This document shows positions 1 through 7,770 of a stretch of 11,967 nt of DNA, in pieces. Position numbers and translations under genes: made by a program. The notes beneath the pieces are model-generated. The model was not told where the DNA came from. It did not search any database and saw nothing but the letters and a program-made list of their open reading frames with translations. The stretch is taken from positions 1-11,967 of the forward strand of contig JAAMPI010001637.1 of NCBI GenBank assembly GCA_013054445.1. Direction: 5' to 3'. The DNA comes from Cudoniella acicularis. Taxonomy: Eukaryota > Ascomycota > Leotiomycetes > Helotiales > Helotiaceae. Positions within the stretch are counted from its first letter, which is position 1, and each line of letters opens with the position of its first letter.

Positions 1-113
1 CCGCGCGGTGATGCGTGGCCGCGTACAAGTGCGGGCGTTTTAATCCTAATTTGATTCCCTGTTCTCCATGCGACAGCCATGAGGCCGATAGTTCCGCGAG
101 CCAGAAGAAACAT
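1..113 (-). other. Possible 5' end of a minus-strand gene leaving the window (weak)
   Basis: Read on the minus strand, an ATG at 113-111 opens a frame that stays open to the window edge, beginning MFLLARGTIGLMAV. A second frame, from an ATG at 142-140 (MKTRSIRTVSCFFW), is also open to the edge. Both are under 50 codons here, neither has a good start context (C or T at -3), and I recognise no family. The higher GC content of 1-540 compared with 900-2400 is the only other sign of a neighbouring gene. It may be chance. Confidence 0.2.
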
Positions 114-467
114 GAGACGGTTCGGATCGAGCGGGTTTTCATATAAGTGCATGAAATGTGGCAACTCGAGTGGGTGTTTCAACCCGTGGACTTGGTTGTT
201 GGGCAACTTGTAATATGAGGCATCGGATGGTTGGTGGAGAAAGATCAAGCCGCTCGAGTCTGGGCCTCAACGATACATCATCGACGATTCGGCGTGGTGA
301 ACAGTGAGCGTTGCAGTCGGTGTGGGCTGCCTGGAGGGGCAAGTGGCGTCGACGTGCATCTGCACAAGCAGCCAAAGGGGGTACGAAATGTGCGAGCGGT
401 GCGAGACTCAACAATAATCTAATTATCTGAAGATCAGATGAGAGAACAAACTCGTCAGCTGGGCTGT

Positions 468-488
468 GAGCGGTGAGCGATGAGCGAT
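468..488. repeat. Three tandem 7-bp units (GAGCGRT)
   Basis: The units are GAGCGGT, GAGCGAT and GAGCGAT, head to tail, followed by a broken fourth start. This is a very short array in the left GC-richer segment, with no assigned function. Confidence 0.5.
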
Positions 489-515
489 TGCGACACTTGG
501 CACACTTGCGAAACG

Positions 516-523
516 CACGTGAC
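516..523. promoter_or_regulatory. CACGTGAC E-box-like site
   Basis: The sequence CACGTGAC contains the palindromic CACGTG core, bound in fungi by bHLH proteins of the Cbf1/Pho4 kind. A pyrimidine-rich tract (524-548) follows on the plus strand. It would lie about 400 bases upstream of the possible left-edge minus-strand gene. An exact 8-base match can occur by chance, so this is only a candidate. Confidence 0.25.
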
Positions 524-2239
524 TTTTCCCCCTTTTCCCTCCTTTCACCCATAGCCGCATGTAAAGAAATTCTTCTGGAATTCTACTAAAAACACATGCC
601 CTTTCTCTGGTATTGAATCCCCGACAAAACATCTTTCGAAGAGTTTTCTTCATGGACAAAAGCTTCTTATGGCCCCTCAGCGCCGATGAAATAGCATAAT
701 TGGCGGCTGCTGAGTGAAATCCTCGTGGCCGCTTGCTCCGCAATGCAATACGTATTTTGAATAGGATTAAGTGAGTCTTCAAGACTCTGAACATTTTTAG
801 CAGGGTGAAAAACTTGCCATCCCTATCTGCAAGTGGCTCTGGCACAAGATTCCAAGACCATGAGCCCGGCCTCAAGTCGCCTAAGAACATTAGAGACTAA
901 GACTGGGAGCCCGAAGAGAGTTGCATGTGACTTATAGTAAGATTACTCAGTTGGAATAGATTCTCCTGCTTGCTAAGAGAGTTCGGTGAAGTTCTAACGA
1001 AGAAGGAAACGAACAAACGAGACATGAGTGTATTTCGTGGTGTAGGGTTACGTGAAAGTCCATCAGATAAATTTCCAAGTCACTTGATAGTACATATCAT
1101 TCATGACTTTAGGATTTTCAGAACAGTACGCAAAGAAACATACTTGAACTACTCACTCTACAATTCAAATGTCCTTGAAATCCAGAATTATAAAATCAAA
1201 AGCCTTTTAGATAAATGAAATTATAACTTATTAAGCAGAATAAAATGAAAGAAGCAACTATCCCGTTATATAACTAAGCCTGATATAGTTATGCAGCTAT
1301 TCTGTGAGGAGTCTGTGGAAATAATATAGCTTCGCACCGCATTAAACTCCGAGAAGGGGGGTTATTAATAAGCTTGACGATGCTCTATTAATGATCAAGG
1401 GATCTTTAGGTTTCTGGTTTGGTGATCTGTCTTCTTGTTTCGCGTGCAATGACTAAGCAAAACAGCCACCCTTTTCAACCCCCTATTCAGAGATGCGTTC
1501 CACAACCAGCTCACCCAAGAATGAAATCCAATGTTCTTATGCGGCTCCTCAGTCTAAAGCAGAATATTCTCCCTGGCTTTCAAGACCTAATCGTAACAGA
1601 AAAGGAACCACATAAAATTTTGATTCATCGTATATTTCCTATACCCAGTGGCCCCTGAGTCAACTAATCTTCTGGATTTTGAAATTCAGGACTATTAAAA
1701 TACTAGCTAATAACTGTCTGTCCAAAAGCTGAAGACAATGTAAAATTAGCATCAGTACTGTGAATGGGACAACAAGAAAGGCTTACAATGACTTTAAAAG
1801 ACTCTATTAATTCATATCCCAAAAAGTCGGGTTATCTTGCCATGGGCCATCACCTCAGTAATACAGTTTGGACCAATACGTGGGATACAAATACCTATTT
1901 TGAGAAATTTCATAATTGAAAATAATTATCATCATGATTCTAGCAATATTCCACACCACATAAGTCGCACAAGCCTTGACCCAAAGCAGAATAAGACTAT
2001 GGGTTGATCAATTTAAGTCGTAAAATGGTAGCGCAAAAGCCCTTACAGTTTTAGAATTGCCTCCCCGAAGCGATTCCTACGACCTGCAAACTTGCATTCG
2101 AATTCCACTTGCAACCTCAGAAGCATTCCAATCGAATAGGCCATTGAAAGGAATACGATTGCTTTGTGCATCATAGAAGAGGCACTTAGTGGGGCCATAA
2201 TTTTAATTGCGAGTTAGAGAAGGCTGGGCAGAAAGAATA

Positions 2240-2263
2240 TGCCTGCGGGAAGAGACGCAGGCA
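2240..2263. promoter_or_regulatory. GC-rich 8-bp inverted repeat upstream of the Hsp70-like gene
   Basis: TGCCTGCG and CGCAGGCA flank an 8-base loop (GGAAGAGA), a perfect 8-bp stem in otherwise AT-rich sequence. It lies about 200-220 bases before the likely Hsp70-like start codon. It could be a dimeric transcription-factor site or a chance hairpin; it matches no operator that I know. Confidence 0.3.
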
Positions 2264-2398
2264 GCAGGTTTGAGGCTGGAAGTCAACTCAAATACTTACG
2301 TATAGAAAGATGTGTCCTTTACAACCAACGCCAAGCGATCTCCCAGGTGACTCACAATCACCATGAAGGGACAGCTCTCGGCAAATTTTGAGGTACAT

Positions 2399-2404
2399 TA
2401 TAAA
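2399..2404 (+). promoter_or_regulatory. TATA-box candidate for the Hsp70-like gene
   Basis: TATAAA occurs 57 bases before the ATG at 2461 and 75 bases before the ATG at 2479, a plausible distance for a TATA element with a short leader. No transcription start can be seen from sequence alone. Confidence 0.35.
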
Positions 2405-2460
2405 TGCAAAGCACCCCCAAAAAGGTAAATTTATCCTAAATTACGACCCAGCATCTTTAA

Positions 2461-4465
2461 ATGTCAGTGTATTCAGCAATGATATCCAGAAGAAACAAAG
2501 TTCTTGCCTTCATTGGCTGCTTAGCTGCTGTATTCATCGCATTTTTGTTAAGAGAAGTGAGAATCAGACCAGAATTTCGATATTTTCAAAATGAATATGC
2601 ATATACCGATGATGGTAAGTATGAAGTCATGCACTTCAAATAATAATGTCTTGAACTTCCCTTAACTAACGACCATCCCTACGTTTTAGTACTCGCCATC
2701 GAGTTCGGAGAAACCCACTCTCGCGTGGGCATGTTCATTAATGGGACTGCTCACATCTTCACCAACAACCGCGGTGAAAATTTCACTTCCAACTATGTAT
2801 CTTACACCGATAAAGGGCCTGTTGTCGGGTTTCCAGGGAAGGAGCTCGCTGCTGGTCACCCTAAGAACACAATTTTCAACTTTAGGTAATTTATTTCTCC
2901 TCATTCTATTCAGCTTCAAATTTACTAATATTATTTATAGGCAATTATTAGGGAAGAATTTCTCCAACCCAGAAACCCAGCAACATATCAAGACTCTCCC
3001 CTACGATGTCGTTATGGAAGATGGAAGACCGACTATCAAACTCTCAATCAAAGGCAAAACAAAACACATCACACCCGAAGAGGTAGCCTCCGAAATTTTC
3101 AAGGAGCTCAAAACCCAAGCAGAAAACCATCTATCCACGAAATTCCAGCACGCACTTGTGACCGTCCCCTTCTACTTCAACGATATCCAAAGACAACAGA
3201 TCAAAGACGCTGGTACACTCGCTGGACTAAATGTTATACGGATTTTGAATGAGCCAGTAGTTGCTGGGATAGCCCATTATCTAGACAAAACGAACCAAGA
3301 ACTTGAATTTATTGTTTACGACCTGGGAGAAACAGCTTTTGACGTCTCAGTTATAAGTGCAGAAAATGGTGTTTTTGAGGTTTTATCGAGCGTGAGGGAT
3401 ACACATTTCGGGACGAGGGATCTCGAAGACGCGTTTCTGAATTATGTGGTTGAGCAGTTCGACGAGAGACACCATCTTAACCCGAGAGAAAACTTCGAGG
3501 TACTGGAAGACCTAAGAACTTTAGTAAAGCAGGCCAAAAAGGAGCTCCTCACTAACCCCACGGCAAAGATCACTCTCCCAGAAATGGTCAACGTCCCCAG
3601 CAAATTTTTGAGCTTCGCACAACGGGATCTGGTTTATGACTCCCTCGCAGCCCTGTTCTTCAAAATCGCCCAGCTTACACATCAGGCCTTGGATGAAACC
3701 GCGTCTGAACCGTTTGATTGGGATCCTTACAGGCAAGGAACGAAGGTCCAAAAAGTTGACATCAACGGGATTATCTTGACCGGAGACCCGGTATATACTG
3801 CGCTTCTGCACTCTTACCTTGAGAATTTCTTCGACGGACAGAAAGTCCTCTCAGAAATTCCTTCGAACGAGACAATCATACGAGGAGCGGCAATACAAGC
3901 GGATGTCCTTTTGAGCGAGAGCGGAACTTCAAACTGCCCCCCGTTGATGGATGTCAATCCCCTGAGCGTTGGCATCGAGGCGAGTGACGGTACATTCCTC
4001 AAGGTTATTCTACGGAACACTATCATTCCTACACGCAAAACGATAGCTCTTACCACAGCCAGGGATGACCAAGCCGCGATGTTTTTCAAGATTTACGAAG
4101 GCGAGAGACTAGTCGCTAACAAAAACAATCTGATAGGCATGTTTGCGCTTAAGGGGATCAAGGCAGCACCGAAAGGGGTACCGGAGATTGAATTGTCGTT
4201 TGATTTCGATGTGAATTATGCACTGAAGGTCTCGGCTTTGTATAAAAAGACTGGTAACCAGGAGTTTATGGTATTTCCTGATCGGGAGCTTAAGCAGGAG
4301 GACATCTATCGGATGGTTGAGGAGGCTGAGGAGAAGAAGGATGAGGATATTAAATCGCTGGAAATGGCTGTGAAAGACCACCAGATGGGAGTTGAAGACC
4401 CTTTTGGTGTTCAACGTTGGGAAAGTACGAAGCCGGCACAGTGTGAGAAATGTCACTATTATTGA
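2461..4465 (+). CDS. Divergent membrane-anchored BiP-like Hsp70, three exons
   Basis: Exons 2461-2614, 2690-2885 and 2941-4465 give 624 aa. Introns are 75 bp (GTAAGT, branch CTAAC, TTTTAG) and 55 bp (GTAATT, branch CTAAT, TATAG); both joins restore Hsp70 alignment (VLAIEFGETHS; NTIFNFRQLLG). Residues 14-30 form one hydrophobic segment after R10/R11/K13, read as a signal anchor; sequons at N69, N82, N123 and N426 fit a lumenal body. The actin-like nucleotide domain spans about 52-445, the linker 449-456, the beta substrate domain to about 553, then a short lid of about 70 residues (BiP is roughly 650-680 aa). Nucleotide-site motifs are altered: DLGTT is EFGET (56-60), the Hsc70 Lys71 position is R117, DLGGGTFD is DLGETAFD (244-251), and GGS of the adenosine motif is GDP (398-400). 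NEP (220-222) remains. There is no HDEL; the tail has CEKC. The start may be Met1 or Met7, the latter in better context. Family certain; activity unknown. Confidence 0.9.
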
Positions 4466-5094
4466 AGGGTATTCGAATTTTAATTACTGTCTTATTTTGC
4501 ATTTCCATATATGACTAGTTATCAATTAACCGTTATTTGATACCACATGACCGATCCTCGAATCCACTCTCTGCACCAGTAGTTTTGTTTTCTCTGATAC
4601 TTTACGGAATTAAATCCCCTTTTCAATCTCTCCTCTTATTTCCTCGACTCGCTCGCTTCCTGATTTCAAAAAAATTGCTATATTCCTCTCTGTCTTTCTA
4701 TCTTAATCCTTTTACTCCCCTTCTACTACGTATTTAAATTTTTCATTATAATATGAAAACAGAATATTGTAGGAAAAGGAGAATAGGAGAAACTCTTGTA
4801 CTATTTTACTAATTAGGAAACGGTTATACTACTTCAAAATCTCCCGACCAATTTTTCTCAATTCTGTAGTGACACTTTCCAAATTTTTACTTTATTTTGT
4901 TATCTTCTAAATATAATATTTAAATTACTAAATACAAATACATGCTTGTCTACTTTTTGCTATACCTATTCCCTTTACTTGACTTCTAAAATAGAATCTC
5001 TAGTGGAAAGATATAACAAGCTGTTTAATTTTTCTGTGAGTTCAGAATTGGAAGTAATTAAGTGATTTCTATTTATCGGAATATATTTTTTATA
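4466..5094. other. AT-rich convergent spacer
   Basis: This lies between the 3' ends of the Hsp70-like gene (+) and the HET pseudogene (-). It is strongly AT-rich with pyrimidine runs and has no coding signature. It presumably holds the Hsp70-like 3' UTR and polyadenylation signals. I see no repeats or RNA genes. Confidence 0.6.
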
Positions 5095-6904
5095 TCAGCG
5101 TAAATGTCTGCGCTTCATACCCCTCCCCCCTTCCCATAACCTCCCATCCATAATCCCACTAACATAAGCATCTCCAATCACCATCCAGTACCTCTCCTTC
5201 CTCTCACCACCCTCCACATCCACATCCACACCCCTCAAAATAAACGGTACCGAACACCCAAACAACACCACAACCGCATCCCCTCCTTCACCTCTTCCCT
5301 CACCAACCCAATCCTCCCATGCTCCGTACTCACACGCCTCTTCTCATGAACACCCCAATACAAATTATCCAAGAACTTATCCCTTTCCAGGGACTCAGCT
5401 ACCTGTGCCGGTTTCGCACCACTGGGATCATGCACCGCCCAATCGCCTTCAAATCACTCTTTTGCTATCGGACCCCACGTTTCTGGCGCTGGGACTTTAG
5501 TGCGGGAGATGAGGGGGCGGTTGAGGACAAGTGTTCGCCAGAAAGCTTCGAATGCTTTGTTTTTGTTTACCTTGTTTAAAGAAGCAGGAGAGGAAAGAGA
5601 TAAAGCATGCTCTTTCCACTCCTTAGGAAGTCCTTTCGAATCACCAAAATACCTCGGCGGCTCACAACATTTCGTGATCGTATCAACCAAGAAACCTTCA
5701 ACCTGAAGCCTATACCTTTCCTTACCAATCCTCGCATTCGGTTTTGAAGTGCCCGACGTACTATACGACGAAGAAATCATAAACGGTAACCCATGATCTA
5801 CCAGATTCCTGCCACAATTCCTGTCCGGATTTGCCCCGTCGTAGAATTGGGGGATCCAGGAGGGGAGGTTCGTGATTTGGTTCCGTGGTGCGAATTTCCT
5901 CGCTATGAGATCTAGGTTTCCGCCTTAGGAGATACTGGGTTCTACCACTGCGAGGAAGACGTCTTTCGTAGAATTTGAGACTGGGGTTTGCCAGCCTCCG
6001 TTTTCATCGCAGTTTTCCTCAGCGAGAGCAAGGATTGCGTGGACGGCGTCTTGTTCGAAAGCTACTTCTTGGAGAGGATGACGAGGAGGTTTGAAAGAGG
6101 GAGGTAGCCGTGTTTCTTCATCGATGTGAGAGGGTTATTCAACTCGGTCACATTGTCGTGTCCGCGATCCCATGCTTTCCATTTGTCTTCCGGTACTCCC
6201 CAGACAGGAAACCGTTGCCGTATCACACGGTCCAGATCGTACATAGCTGTGAAGAGAAGCTCCCAGGATGTGGATTTCGTTCCGCAGTAAATAGTTTTCG
6301 AATCCGCCAGCGCAACTTCTTGGACGATCCAGCAGCGGCCAAACTAAGACCTACACATCAGTGGAACAACAGCTCTCCAATGCTGATCCCATTTCTCATT
6401 CTTCAAAATCTCATTCTTTTCTTCCTCAGAGGCCTCTCCATAAAAATTGATGACATCCATCGCCATATTACTCCCATCAGCCTCCGGTCCGAACCAGAGA
6501 CATTTATTCTCCGCTTGTCGATAAATTTTTCCCATCCTCGCAATCTGGCTCGCTTTCCCGTGGTCGTCTTCCTGATTAATACAAATAGCATCCGCCCACA
6601 ACGTGCGCACACGATCTTTATACCTCAAATGTCGCAAGGCGGGCTTAAGGTTCGTCGTGGCTTGGAACTCATGGTGTTCTGGGGGTTGGTGCGAGAGCCG
6701 GACTGTGGTCGTGATGTGGGGACGGCCTCGGGCATAGGAGAGGGCTTCGTACGTGGGGTGCGAGTGCAGGGAGGCGTGGATTATGTTGGCTTTGACCGGG
6801 TCATGGAATGAGCCTGGTTGGAGGACGATGAGGCGGATTTCGCCGCGGTCTTTGTTTAGAGGACGGTAGAGTGTTTTGGCATTTTTGTGGGCGGGTTTAT
6901 GCAT
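5095..6904 (-). pseudogene. HET-domain (heterokaryon incompatibility) gene, broken
   Basis: From the ATG at 6904-6902 the frame shows the N-terminal HET domain: YEALSY (52-57), LWADAICINQEDD (102-114) and ARMGKIYRQAE (122-132). HET proteins act in allorecognition and regulated cell death when incompatible hyphae fuse. The frame stops at a TAG (6346-6344), but homology runs on in frame (FGRCWIVQEVALA) to about 6070, where a lost base shifts it to VAFEQDAVHAILALAEE. That frame has a TAA (5927-5925) and a TGA (5456-5454), both with coding-like sequence continuing, and a second one-base loss near 5280 shifts into the C-terminal DAVVVLFGCSVPFILRG and the end at 5095. The total of about 600 codons is normal for the family. 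The usual YxWG(D/N)P motif reads YARGRP, a further sign of decay. Introns cannot explain the breaks because conserved codons flank each one directly. Sequencing error could explain one shift but hardly all five lesions. Confidence 0.85.
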
Positions 6905-7192
6905 TTTTAGTTGGCATGGAGTTGGTGATATTGCGGTGACATTAACCAGCCTATAGAGGCATTGTCAAAACGTGACTCTGTTGACCCTTTTTCAACGGAA
7001 AAGCAAAAGCGAACTTCTTAAAAATTTAATCAAGTCTTTAAAAAAGAATTTTGAAAATTTAGGAGAAAGTGATTCATCTCATTAGGCTATCTATCCAGTA
7101 CCTTCAATTGCCGTCGTGCCAAAGAAGCCTCGTAAGCCACCACCAATGCCTGCTGCGTGGGGTCCAAAAATTCATGATATGATTCATATATT

Positions 7193-7203
7193 CCCCCCCC
7201 CCC
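7193..7203. repeat. Homopolymer run of 11 C
   Basis: Eleven consecutive C on the plus strand. It is unstable in replication and in sequencing, so its length should be treated as uncertain. It falls inside the possible coding remnant at 7087-7308, where a length change would shift the frame. Confidence 0.8.
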
Positions 7204-7703
7204 AAAAGGGTCAGCACTAGGCTGTATGTGATATCTCGCTCTGTGAGGTGCAAGTTGGTAAGCTTCTGATGAGACTGCTGTTTTCGGAGATATCTCCAAT
7301 TGACTATACTAGGAATTGCGTAGCCAAGGACAGGGGTTCGAGTAAAGAAATATGAAGCTATAAATTTAGTAGAAAGAAGCACTAGCTTATAATACACTGT
7401 ATTCTCTCTAACAACGAAAAAGGGAAGCTTTGAGACGTAGAGTTAGGGTTTATATTTGCCATTTCCCTTTGTACAGAAACCTCCCACATTTTCTCAAGAC
7501 ACCATGCCAGAAACCTTTCCTTGATGCTAAATCTAGACTACACTGTTTCCCGCAAACAATGCCCATTCATGCACAAATACCTCGAAAGAACAGAGTGCTT
7601 GCGCCTGAAAATACATCGTTTTGTTCCAAATGTCTGATCTGATCTGGGTATACTTTCTTGCCTCCCGTCTCATCTTATCTCGTTCCTAATTTCATTACAC
7701 GGA

Positions 7704-7722
7704 AACCGATCATAACCGATCA
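7704..7722 (-). repeat. Duplicated 9-mer in the striatin 3' region
   Basis: AACCGATCA occurs twice (7704-7712, 7714-7722) with one base between. On the minus strand it reads TGATCGGTT twice, starting about 48 bases after the striatin stop, so it is probably in the 3' UTR. No known RNA-binding site was recognised. Confidence 0.4.
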
Positions 7723-7770
7723 CCTTCCAGACTATCTTACCCGCCCCATTTGATTCCGTCCCATCTACCA

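Larger units (their letters stand above)
143..2460. other. Gene-free stretch, GC-richer left third then AT-rich spacer
   Basis: I find no convincing coding region. The open frames here (longest 137-155 codons on the minus strand, between 139 and 890) have low-complexity basic composition and no recognisable motif, and the frames at 970-1218 and 1419-1658 are equally unremarkable. From about 540 to 2230 the sequence is AT-rich, with small AT palindromes such as GTTATATAAC (1265-1274) and TTATTAATAA (1362-1371). The last ~250 bases must include the promoter and leader of the Hsp70-like gene. No tRNA, rRNA or transposon open frame was seen. Confidence 0.6.
6905..7770. other. Spacer between HET pseudogene and striatin, with a possible coding remnant
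   Basis: The right part (about 7600-7770) should be the striatin 3' UTR. A minus-strand frame at 7308-7087 ends with DPTQQALVVAYEASLARRQL, which looks more protein-like than random, but it is only about 70 codons, lacks a good start and contains the C/G homopolymer. I recognise no family. It could be the tail of a lost gene. 7000-7070 is AT-rich with nothing visible. Confidence 0.4.

Noticed and set aside
423..890. 155-codon minus-strand open frame
   Set aside because: No recognisable motif, unusual basic composition, no intron or start support; likely chance.
1265..1371. AT palindromes GTTATATAAC, ATAACTA/TAGTTAT and TTATTAATAA
   Set aside because: Short and expected in AT-rich spacer; no element boundaries or duplicated target seen.
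1904..1911. Heat-shock-element-like GAAATTTC (also GAATATTC at 1562-1569)
   Set aside because: Only two units, over 500 bases from the Hsp70-like start, in AT-rich sequence where such matches are expected by chance.
2741..2940. Start of the Hsp70-like protein at the ATG at 2741
   Set aside because: That frame before 2941 reads through an intron and out of phase; the true N-terminal ATPase sequence is in another frame, in exons at 2461-2614 and 2690-2885.
6110..6811. 233-codon plus-strand open frame
   Set aside because: It lies exactly antisense to the HET pseudogene body and has no motif; the HET similarity on the other strand explains the openness.
7325..7350. tRNA T-arm-like GGGGTTCGAGT
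   Set aside because: No matching 3' half of the T stem, no anticodon or D arm and no acceptor stem nearby.
7441..7450. TTAGGG telomere-like hexamer
   Set aside because: A single copy, so not a telomeric array.
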